Source: Actinobacteria bacterium UBA959 (GTDB taxonomy: Bacteria > Actinomycetota > Actinomycetes > S36-B12 > UBA5976). From it: a stretch of 9,160 nt of DNA. A model generated the notes under the pieces. It did not search any database and had not been told where the DNA came from. It saw only the letters and a program-made list of their open reading frames with translations. Positions 1-6,243 of the stretch are shown one piece after another (positions within the stretch are counted from its first letter, which is position 1; each line of letters starts with the position of its first letter). Location of the stretch: NCBI GenBank assembly GCA_002293025.1, contig DBCL01000010.1:3013-12172 (forward strand), written 5' to 3'. A program made the translations under genes and the position numbers.

Positions 1-2
1 TC

Positions 3-31
3 TTGACAGATAATTTTGTGCCACATAATAT
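3..31 (+). promoter_or_regulatory. Sigma-70-type promoter candidate
   Basis: A perfect TTGACA (3-8) is followed after 17 bases by TAATAT (26-31). CATAAT (24-29) and TATACT (29-34) overlap it as alternative -10 elements. It would fire rightward from about position 38 into the toxin-like frame and the RHH gene. It overlaps the earliest possible toxin start codons, so either the toxin starts later, or the promoter serves mainly the antitoxin, or the match is fortuitous in AT-rich DNA. Confidence 0.4.
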
Positions 32-97
32 ACTGCCAGCACAAATAAGATTCGCCCAATCGGCCCGCAAGCATAAATTGGGAAATCAAGAGTGCTA

Positions 98-125
98 CAT
101 GTGCTGGAAAACTTTCCAGCACATG
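98..125. repeat. 13-bp perfect inverted repeat inside the toxin-like frame
   Basis: The arms CATGTGCTGGAAA (98-110) and TTTCCAGCACATG (113-125) are exact reverse complements separated by two bases. In RNA this would be a stable hairpin with a 4-nt or larger loop. No T-run follows on either strand, so it is not an ordinary intrinsic terminator. Part of the arm, CCAGCACA (116-123), recurs at 36-43 beside the promoter candidate, so an operator role is possible. It lies in codons reading H-V-L-E-N-F-P-A-H and just downstream of the frame disruption. Confidence 0.6.
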
Positions 126-260
126 AACTTAAGACGGACAATCAGTTCGAGAGAAAATTCTATTGGGGCGGTAAGGATGATAGAGGATTAAAGTTAGAAA
201 TAATCGCAGTTGTGACTGCTTCTTACTTGTTAATTATTCACGTTATGCCAAGAAGTTTCA

Positions 261-275
261 GGGGAGGTAAAGATG
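261..275 (+). promoter_or_regulatory. Strong ribosome binding site deciding the RHH start
   Basis: GGGGAGG (261-267) lies 5 nt before the ATG at 273. It is the clearest Shine-Dalgarno sequence in the window and fixes the antitoxin start. It lies inside the last codons of the upstream toxin-like frame, so the antitoxin can be initiated independently of, and more efficiently than, its neighbour. Confidence 0.75.
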
Positions 276-572
276 GTTTCTAAGCCAAAGAAATTTGTTT
301 TAGGTAGAGATGTTGATCTGAAAAAAGAGACGGTGAGAGATCTTGGTGGAAAGAGAATCACTCAAGCACGCGCTCAAAAAATAGTTCGAGAAGCTTTAAA
401 GCAAACTGCAGGGAGACCCTCCTTAACGAGGCCCTCCATAACCTCTCCAGAAGTCAAAGCGCGTGTGCCTGAAAAATTAAAAAAGGCATTGGAAAAAGAA
501 GCGAAAAGGAGAGGCGAGACTCCCTCAGCATTAATTAGACAAGCGCTCGAGAAATTCCTTAAGAGCGCTTAA
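273..572 (+). CDS. Ribbon-helix-helix (CopG/Arc-type) antitoxin-like protein
   Basis: The protein has 99 residues and is strongly basic. The C-terminal part (about 58-97) has the ribbon-helix-helix pattern: a short beta strand SPEVKARVP that would dimerise and contact the DNA major groove, then helix EKLKKALEKEAKRRG, a turn at ET, and helix PSALIRQALEKFL. Before it lies a GRPSLTRPS linker. The N-terminal FVLGRDVDL segment resembles the region that precedes the RHH domain in actinobacterial antitoxins, where it may contact the toxin (inference). The ATG start is fixed by GGGGAGG 5 nt upstream and overlaps the end of the toxin-like frame by 11 nt. The likely role is a DNA-binding antitoxin that represses its own operon. 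No intact toxin is visible in the window, so it may now be an orphan regulator. The coding identification is firm; the antitoxin role is probable. Confidence 0.8.
   Translation: MVSKPKKFVLGRDVDLKKETVRDLGGKRITQARAQKIVREALKQTAGRPSLTRPSITSPEVKARVPEKLKKALEKEAKRRGETPSALIRQALEKFLKSA
541..570 (+). terminator. Hairpin at the 3' end of the RHH gene, possible weak terminator
   Basis: AAGCGCTC (541-548) and GAGCGCTT (563-570) form an 8-bp GC-containing stem with a 14-nt loop, ending in the stop codon of the RHH gene. A competing hairpin uses the two CTTAAG copies at 558-563 and 568-573. No T-run follows, so termination would be inefficient or Rho-assisted, and read-through into the oxygenase gene is possible. 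Confidence 0.25.
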
Positions 573-593
573 GTCCACATAACTAAGTGAACT

Positions 594-641
594 ATGAGAA
601 ACAAGATGCGTAATTCCATATTTAGTGCAACTGTGGGCTAG
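594..641 (+). CDS. Possible 15-codon leader peptide before the oxygenase
   Basis: An ATG-started frame reads MRNKMRNSIFSATVG and stops at a TAG whose last base is the first base of the oxygenase GTG start (TAGTG). Such an overlap is typical of translational coupling. It could help initiation at the oxygenase GTG, which has no clear Shine-Dalgarno sequence. There is also no convincing Shine-Dalgarno sequence before this ATG, and so short a frame can arise by chance. The 573-640 gap otherwise shows only a poor -10-like CATATT at 617-622. Confidence 0.2.
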   Translation: MRNKMRNSIFSATVG

Positions 642-1498
642 TGAACAACACGAATTCGACCCCAGGCTTTAATTTCGGCTCCGTTTATGGTGAGCCTGAT
701 CGAACTACCCCAAACCCAGGACTATTTGGCCCACAAAGCGTCTCTTGGCTAGTTCATCAAGACCCATCAGCTGCAGTTGCGGGTATTCGAGCACTGTTAA
801 TGCAAGCACTACACCCAGATGCAATGGCTGGGGTAGCTAAGAACTCAACCTACAAAGATGATCCATGGGGCCGAATAATTAGAACAGCACAATACGTAGC
901 TGTTACTACATTTGGCACAACTGCAGAGGCTGAAGCAGCAGGCAGTCGAGTGCGGATGATTCATCAAAAATTAGGAGTGGATCGTCCAGATCTATTGCTT
1001 TGGGTACATCTAGGGTTTGTGGATTCATTGTTAAGTGCTGCTCAACTTTCTGGAATTGCAACAGACCCAGCTACTGCTGATAAATATGTTGCTGAACAAC
1101 AAATTGCTGCACGTTTAATTGGAGCAACCGACGCACCAACAACAGTTTTGGAACTAAAAGACGCTATTGATTCCTATTTACCAGTTCTAGGCGCTTCAAA
1201 AGAAGCAAAAGATGCTGCACGATTCATTGCATTTCCACCCATGCCATTGAAAACTAGATTACTAACTCCTGCAGCACCTGCTTGGGCGTCAGTTGCAGCA
1301 ACTGCATTTGCACTATTGCCTAGTTGGGGAAGAGAGATGTATGGGGGTGCCATCTTTGGGCCAGCACTGAAGTTGCCACTACTTGAAGGGCAAGGTGAGG
1401 TCAGTTTAAAGGCCTGGCGAACTGCCTTAATGTTTTTACCAGCATCACTTCGATCAAGTCCAGAAGTGGAAGCAGCTAAAACTAGACTCAATTTGTAG
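641..1498 (+). CDS. DUF2236 / MpaB-type oxygenase family protein
   Basis: This 285-residue protein matches the DUF2236 family, related to the catalytic domain of the fungal ER oxygenase MpaB and the latex-clearing protein Lcp. Visible landmarks are GPQSVSWLVHQDP (30-42), the core RALLMQALHPDAMAGVAKNS (50-69), GRIIRTAQYVAVTTFGT (77-93), VRMIHQKLG (104-112) and LLWVHLGFVDSLL (119-131). His58, His108 and His123 are the candidates for metal or haem binding. There is no signal peptide, so it is probably cytoplasmic or membrane-associated. The length is normal for the family. The GTG start at 641 lies about 28 codons before the conserved GPQS motif and has no clear ribosome binding site. It converges with mazG and overlaps it by 11 bp. 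The substrate is unknown: family members have been linked to oxidative cleavage of isoprenoid chains, but most actinobacterial copies are uncharacterised. Confidence 0.85.
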   Translation: MNNTNSTPGFNFGSVYGEPDRTTPNPGLFGPQSVSWLVHQDPSAAVAGIRALLMQALHPDAMAGVAKNSTYKDDPWGRIIRTAQYVAVTTFGTTAEAEAAGSRVRMIHQKLGVDRPDLLLWVHLGFVDSLLSAAQLSGIATDPATADKYVAEQQIAARLIGATDAPTTVLELKDAIDSYLPVLGASKEAKDAARFIAFPPMPLKTRLLTPAAPAWASVAATAFALLPSWGREMYGGAIFGPALKLPLLEGQGEVSLKAWRTALMFLPASLRSSPEVEAAKTRLNL

Positions 1499-2156
1499 TT
1501 TCTGCTCTACGGACATCTTCTTCATACTTACTAATTGATGTTCGCAAAGCCTGTTCTGGATCTATCTTCAACTCTCGACTAAGTGCTGTAATTGCAAAGA
1601 GTAAATCTCCTACAGTTTCTTCACTTACTGCCAAATTTGCTATTTTATCTTTAAGTTCTTTACCTGGAATTGGGACCTGTAATTGTTTGGTCCGTTTCAA
1701 AACCTTAGTACCAAGCATTAAGGCAGGTAAAGTTCGAGGAATTCCATCCAAGAGAGATTTGCGTTCTTTTTCTACCTTTTTTTGCTCATGCCAAATGGCT
1801 TCAACGTCAGACGCGGTGTCAGCTTGAGCATCACCAAATACATGTGGATGTCTTTGAATCAATTTAGCGGCTGTGTGGCTAGCGACCTCATCAATATCAA
1901 AAGGGTCCGTTGCATGCTCTTGAGCAATTCGAGAATGGAATACAACCTGAAGCAAAACATCGCCTAGTTCTTCTCTTAAATCATCGCGATCCCCGGTTTG
2001 GACTGCCTCTACTAATTCATGAGACTCTTCAAGTAGGTATTCCAGCAGGCTTTTGTGGTCTTGTTGTGCATCCCATGGACACCCACCTGGTGAGCGCAAG
2101 GTATTCATAACAGTTAATAACTGTTGAAGTCCTGATCCATTCGGAATTTCGACCAT
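1488..2156 (-). CDS. mazG: Nucleoside triphosphate pyrophosphohydrolase MazG
   Basis: MazG hydrolyses nucleoside triphosphates, including aberrant ones, to monophosphates and pyrophosphate (EC 3.6.1.8), acting in pool cleaning and stress control. The 222-residue protein shows the all-alpha NTP pyrophosphatase signature: GGCPWDAQQDHKSL near 24-37, the metal-binding EESHE (43-47) paired with EELGD (62-66), then KLIQRHPHVFGD (98-109). A second, weaker MazG-like half (about 165-220) includes EETVGDLLFAI and a DPEQALR helix, as in other full-length MazG proteins; E. coli MazG is longer at about 263 residues. The ATG at 2156 lies 10 bases after the lipoprotein stop, and only a distant AGGTGA can serve as ribosome binding site, so coupling is likely. 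It ends the minus-strand block and overlaps the oxygenase gene tail to tail. In many actinobacteria mazG is followed by eno, which is not seen here. Confidence 0.95.
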   Translation of the reverse strand: MVEIPNGSGLQQLLTVMNTLRSPGGCPWDAQQDHKSLLEYLLEESHELVEAVQTGDRDDLREELGDVLLQVVFHSRIAQEHATDPFDIDEVASHTAAKLIQRHPHVFGDAQADTASDVEAIWHEQKKVEKERKSLLDGIPRTLPALMLGTKVLKRTKQLQVPIPGKELKDKIANLAVSEETVGDLLFAITALSRELKIDPEQALRTSISKYEEDVRRAETTN

Positions 2157-2166
2157 TCTAAATTAA

Positions 2167-2760
2167 CTATTCACCTGGAGTTCCCGCTACCGGATTAGTT
2201 GGGGCATCAACTGATATCTGTTGAGCATTCCATGTTCCATAGCGAGGTGAAATCTGAATATCTAGGCCTTCAACAAAACTCAAGATAAAGGTATTGAATG
2301 CAGCGCTTTGTGATTCTTGAGTTCCAGTTGGTTCTAGTTTGACTCCAATCCTAGAAATTGTTAAACCCAACTCCAAAACCCCATTAATATCCTTTGGTGC
2401 AATTGCTTGAGCCAGTGCTGCCTCAGTTAACTGAGCTGGCCCACCAAAATCTGCTTCTGTTTTAGATCTTTCAGCTGCCACATCTGCTGGTGTTACTTCA
2501 ACTTCAGCAAGTACTGCTGCTTGTCGAACTATTTCTAGAAGTACTAATCTGTTTAGCAAATCTCTGGTTAACTGATCTTCAGTTGACTCAAGTGCTGCAA
2601 CTGAGGTCACTTCAGTGATCTCAGCAAATGATTGTGCAAGTGTTGACTCAGGGATCTTGACATCTCCGATCACAGCTGCTGAACCAGAATTACTGGCACC
2701 ACATCCCGCCAATAGCAAACCAACAATGCTCACTACTAAAACTGACTTAACTAGCTTCAT
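2167..2760 (-). CDS. SurA N-terminal-like lipoprotein
   Basis: This 197-residue lipoprotein has a lysine-containing N-terminus, a hydrophobic stretch (about 6-17) and the lipobox LAGC with the acylated Cys at 20, followed by a Gly/Ser/Ala-rich tether. The mature part begins AAVIGDVKIPESTLAQ, the pattern of the SurA/PrsA N-terminal chaperone domain, and continues as helices to about 165. A conserved-looking C-terminal piece, ISPRYGTWN (170-178), follows. No parvulin PPIase domain is present, so it probably binds unfolded exported chains without isomerase activity (inference). Similar lipoproteins occur directly after mfd in several actinobacteria. The ATG overlaps the mfd stop as ATGA, indicating translational coupling. 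It should act on the outer face of the cytoplasmic membrane. Confidence 0.85.
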   Translation of the reverse strand: MKLVKSVLVVSIVGLLLAGCGASNSGSAAVIGDVKIPESTLAQSFAEITEVTSVAALESTEDQLTRDLLNRLVLLEIVRQAAVLAEVEVTPADVAAERSKTEADFGGPAQLTEAALAQAIAPKDINGVLELGLTISRIGVKLEPTGTQESQSAAFNTFILSFVEGLDIQISPRYGTWNAQQISVDAPTNPVAGTPGE

Positions 2761-5700
2761 GACTTCTCTCCGGCCTTAAGGATTGGGGTGGCTATGACTT
2801 CGGTAATGACTTGAGTGGCCCAAGATAGAAGATCGACCTCTGGCGCAGGCACGGGGATCAAGATAGTGCGTGTGCTGCTCTTAACGATCGACCCTGGATG
2901 CAGCCGGGACAGTCGAATTTGCATAGATTCAGCAAGTTGAATTGGCCCAAACTTAACCATCTTGCCTTGGTGCACAATTTCTTCAATCTGGTGCGATCTA
3001 GCAAAAATGCGCAGTTTGGCTACCTCAAACAAAGCCGAAACAGGTAAAGGCAGTGTTCCATATCTATCTAATAACTCTTCTAAGACATCATCTAATGCTT
3101 CTGCATTAGCACTCAGGCTAATTCGCCGATATGCCTCAAGCCTTAATCTTTCTTCGCTAATCCAGTCATGTGGAATGTGTGCGATCACTGGCAACTCAAC
3201 GCGCATTTCTTTTGGTTGATCATCAGCAATACCCCGGTATTCATTTAGTGCTTCCCCAACCATGCGCACATACAAATCAAATCCAACATCTGCTATGTGT
3301 CCCGATTGTTCACCCCCAAGCAAATTACCTGCACCTCTGATCTCAAGGTCCTTTAACGCAACTGCCATGCCCGCACCCAAAGAATTGTGTTGAGCAATAG
3401 TCACTAGTCGATCATGTGCGTTGTCCGATAGTGATTTCTCTGGGGTGTGGAAGAAATATGCATAGCCACGCTCGCGTCCACGTCCAACTCTTCCACGCAA
3501 TTGATGCATTTGGGATAGACCTAAGTTTTCGGCTCGATCCACAATTAGAGTGTTTGCATTTGCAATGTCTAACCCAGACTCCACAATTGTGGTACTAACC
3601 AATACGTCAATTCTGCGTTCCCAGAAATCAATTACTGCTTGCTCTAAGGCTGCTTCACTCATCTGGCCATGAGCTACTGCAATGCGAGCATTAGGTAATA
3701 AGTCTTGTAATTCACTGGCTGTTCGATCGATTGAGTCAACTCGATTGTGAACGAAAAATACTTGACCATCGCGAATCAGCTCGCGCTTAATAGCTGCAGC
3801 TACCTGGCCTTTTTCATAAGGCCCAACAAATGTCAATATTGGTAAACGTTGCTCAGGTGGAGTTTGCATCACTGACATATCTCTAATCCCAGTGATAGAC
3901 ATCTCCAAGGTTCTTGGAATTGGTGTGGCTGACATAGATAAAACGTCCACATTCGCCCGCAGAGTCTTGAGGTGCTCTTTATGTTCAACACCAAATCTCT
4001 GCTCTTCATCTACTACAACTAAACCTAGATCTTTAAACTCAATTTCTGCACCTAACAGCCGGTGTGTGCCAATTACTACATCAACCACTCCACTTTTTAG
4101 TTCAGCAATAGTCTTTTTTATCTCAGAATCAGATTGAAATCTTGACAAAGCAGAAACCTTTATCGGAAATGGCGCAAACCTATGCGTAAATGTTTGAAGA
4201 TGCTGTTGCACAAGCAAAGTTGTTGGGGCCAACACCGCCACCTGCTTGCCATCTTGAGTTGCCTTAAAAGCAGCACGCAGCGCAATTTCAGTTTTGCCAA
4301 AACCTACATCTCCACAAACCACTCGATCCATTGGAATTGGACGTTCCATATCCGCTTTTACTTCTTCAATAGTGGCCAATTGATCGGGAGTTTCTGAATA
4401 AGGGAATGCGTCCTCTAGCTCTCGCTGCCATTGAGTATCTCCAGAGAAAGCAAAGCCTGGGGCTGATTGTCTTGCTGCATACAACCGAATTAATTCGCCT
4501 GCGATTTCTTTAACAGCTTTTCGGGCTCGACCTTTAGCTTTGCCCCAGTCAGCACCACCCATCTTGCTTAAAGTTGGGGTTTCGCCACCAACATACTTAG
4601 TGATTTGATCAAGTTGATCAGTGGGCACAAATAAGCGGTCACCTGGGTGACCTCTTCTGCTGGAGGCGTATTCAATAATCAAATACTCTCTACTCGATCC
4701 ACCAATGTTTCGTTGAACTAACTCGATGAATTGACCAATTCCGTGCTGTTCATGCACCACAAAGTCACCGTTCTTAAGTGACATTGGGTCTATCTGGCGT
4801 CGTCTGCGACTAGGCATACGAGTTTGATCACGAATTCCTGTTTGATTTCCAGATATTTCAGTCTCGGTTATAACTACCAAAAAGTCTGAGCTAAATCCAT
4901 CAAATAGATTTCCACTAGAGATATTAACTTTTGATTTCTTTAGCTCAGTTAAGTTATCTTGGTAATTAACATCCAATTCCAATTCAGTTAGTGCTTCTTG
5001 ATAGCGCTTGGCTGATCCAGCACCAGTTGCTACAACTGCTGTTAACACATTTGCTTCTAGATATTTGTGAAGGTCTTTAGTTAAATCCTCTAATTTAGAT
5101 CGATACCCTGGAACAAGATCTGCTTCAACCTTAATTACTTTGTTTTCAACCAGTTCTTGGTCGTTAGTCAATGCTGATATTGACCACCAGGCAAATTCCT
5201 TTGAATTTGCCTGAGCATAAATATCCCCTAAGGACCTAAAAGAAGAAAGTCCCAGGTCGAGCGGGGTATCACCACCTGTGGCAGCTACCGACCAGGAAGC
5301 CTTTAAGAACTCTTCAGAAGTTGCTATTAAATCTTCAGCTCTACTTCTGATTCGTTCGGGCTCGATTAGCACTATTGAGGATTTCTTTGGAAGTAATTCA
5401 ACAATGGATTGCATTTTGCCAGTTAACAGTGGGGCTAATGACTCCATACCTTCCACCATCCGGCCATCAGCAATTGCTTGTAGGGACTGGGCAAGCAATG
5501 GTTGAGTTGCGATTAGTTCTTGGGCTTTTAGGCGTACTTCGTTTGTGATTAGTAGTTCTCTGCAAGGTGGTGCCACCAATTCAGTAACTATATCTTTAAT
5601 GCTTCTCTGATCTGCAACATTGAATTTGCGAAGTTCTTCCACACAATCACCAAAAAACTCTATTCGAATTGGATGGTCATCAACTGGTGAGAACACATCA

Positions 5701-6239
5701 ACAATTCCACCACGAACTGCAACTTGCCCTCGTCGCTCAACTAAGTCAACTCTTTCATAACCTAAGCCGATCAAATTAGTCACTAACATATTAATGCTTA
5801 TTTCTAATCCAACTGATATTTCTACTGGTGGGTGCTCCCCTAGGTTTGCTGCGAATGGTTGCAGCAAAGATCTAAGTGGGACAGCGATCACTGCAAATTG
5901 CTCAGGATCAATTTTTAGTTGGTGGATCAATGCTAAACGCCGCCCAACCACATCTCGGCTTGGACTTAATTTTTCGTGAGGCAAGGTTTCCCAAGATGGA
6001 AAAATCTCAGTTCTTAGATCTGGTCTAATTGAACTTAGAACACTGATTAAATCTTCAGCATCTCTGGTAGTGGCAGTAACTACAACCAGTGTCTGATCTG
6101 GGTTTGCAATTGCAGCTATGGCAAAAGGCTGGACTGGCTTGATGCAATTGAGTAGTAAGCCATTTGAGATACCTTTTTCGGCCAATTCATCTAAGCCCGG
6201 AATTCTTAAACTGGCTTGATGAAGTCCACTTAGTGACAC
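2757..6239 (-). CDS. mfd: Transcription-repair coupling factor Mfd
   Basis: Mfd is a DNA translocase that removes RNA polymerase stalled at lesions and recruits UvrA for nucleotide excision repair. From the GTG at 6239 it has 1160 residues. Domains in order: UvrB-like, UvrA-binding N-terminal region (about 20-225) with FPSWETLPHEKLSP and VAVRGGIVDVFSP; a divergent spacer (about 225-480); the CarD-like RNA polymerase interaction domain (about 485-550, GDFVVHEQHGIGQF); the RecG-like motor with Walker A GDVGFGKTE (643-651), DEEQ box (744-747), SATPIPRT (770-777), TTIVESGLDI (883-892) and QLRGRVGR (913-920); and the TRCF C-terminal domain (about 1017-1107). All key motor residues are present. An in-frame TTG at 6263 would give 1168 residues but overlaps cysQ by 20 bp without a ribosome binding site. 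Starting at GTG gives MSLSGL, which better fits actinobacterial Mfd and has a weak GAG 7 nt upstream. Confidence 0.97.
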   Translation of the reverse strand: MSLSGLHQASLRIPGLDELAEKGISNGLLLNCIKPVQPFAIAAIANPDQTLVVVTATTRDAEDLISVLSSIRPDLRTEIFPSWETLPHEKLSPSRDVVGRRLALIHQLKIDPEQFAVIAVPLRSLLQPFAANLGEHPPVEISVGLEISINMLVTNLIGLGYERVDLVERRGQVAVRGGIVDVFSPVDDHPIRIEFFGDCVEELRKFNVADQRSIKDIVTELVAPPCRELLITNEVRLKAQELIATQPLLAQSLQAIADGRMVEGMESLAPLLTGKMQSIVELLPKKSSIVLIEPERIRSRAEDLIATSEEFLKASWSVAATGGDTPLDLGLSSFRSLGDIYAQANSKEFAWWSISALTNDQELVENKVIKVEADLVPGYRSKLEDLTKDLHKYLEANVLTAVVATGAGSAKRYQEALTELELDVNYQDNLTELKKSKVNISSGNLFDGFSSDFLVVITETEISGNQTGIRDQTRMPSRRRRQIDPMSLKNGDFVVHEQHGIGQFIELVQRNIGGSSREYLIIEYASSRRGHPGDRLFVPTDQLDQITKYVGGETPTLSKMGGADWGKAKGRARKAVKEIAGELIRLYAARQSAPGFAFSGDTQWQRELEDAFPYSETPDQLATIEEVKADMERPIPMDRVVCGDVGFGKTEIALRAAFKATQDGKQVAVLAPTTLLVQQHLQTFTHRFAPFPIKVSALSRFQSDSEIKKTIAELKSGVVDVVIGTHRLLGAEIEFKDLGLVVVDEEQRFGVEHKEHLKTLRANVDVLSMSATPIPRTLEMSITGIRDMSVMQTPPEQRLPILTFVGPYEKGQVAAAIKRELIRDGQVFFVHNRVDSIDRTASELQDLLPNARIAVAHGQMSEAALEQAVIDFWERRIDVLVSTTIVESGLDIANANTLIVDRAENLGLSQMHQLRGRVGRGRERGYAYFFHTPEKSLSDNAHDRLVTIAQHNSLGAGMAVALKDLEIRGAGNLLGGEQSGHIADVGFDLYVRMVGEALNEYRGIADDQPKEMRVELPVIAHIPHDWISEERLRLEAYRRISLSANAEALDDVLEELLDRYGTLPLPVSALFEVAKLRIFARSHQIEEIVHQGKMVKFGPIQLAESMQIRLSRLHPGSIVKSSTRTILIPVPAPEVDLLSWATQVITEVIATPILKAGEKS

Positions 6240-6243
6240 TGAA

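Larger units (their letters stand above)
3..283 (+). pseudogene. Frameshifted small toxin-like gene upstream of RHH antitoxin
   Basis: Two overlapping frames look like the two halves of one protein of about 85-95 residues. The first half is read from 3 or 18 to about 89 and contains IRFAQSARKHKLGNQ. The second is read from about 89 to the TAA at 281-283 and contains VLHVLENFPAHEL, then FYWGGKDDRGLKLEIIAVV and LLIIHVMPRSFR. Joining them needs a -1 shift, equal to one missing base near 87-90. The pattern of SARKHK, VLHVLEN, RGLxLEIIAVV and IIHVMP recalls small BrnT/RelE-like proteins encoded beside ribbon-helix-helix antitoxins in actinobacteria; this is from memory and not searched. The stop overlaps the start of the RHH gene by 11 nt, which supports a toxin-then-antitoxin operon. 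The start is unclear: TTG at 3, GTG at 18, or a codon left of the window. It may be a pseudogene, an assembly indel, or a gene expressed by frameshifting. Toxin function is an inference. Confidence 0.5.

Noticed and set aside
5..34. Possible dif/Xer recombination site (GATAAT and CATAAT motifs)
   Set aside because: The two motifs are in direct, not inverted, orientation, and the 6-bp central spacer of a dif site is missing.
55..82. Inverted repeat CCCAAT ... ATTGGG
   Set aside because: Six-base arms with a 16-nt loop, no T-run and no link to a gene end; likely chance within the toxin-like frame.
130..170. GTTCGAG resembling a tRNA T-loop
   Set aside because: No flanking T-stem pairs, acceptor stem or anticodon arm can be drawn.
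1174..1491. 105-codon open frame on the minus strand inside the oxygenase gene
   Set aside because: No recognisable domain; it is the complement of a well-supported gene and has no sensible context.
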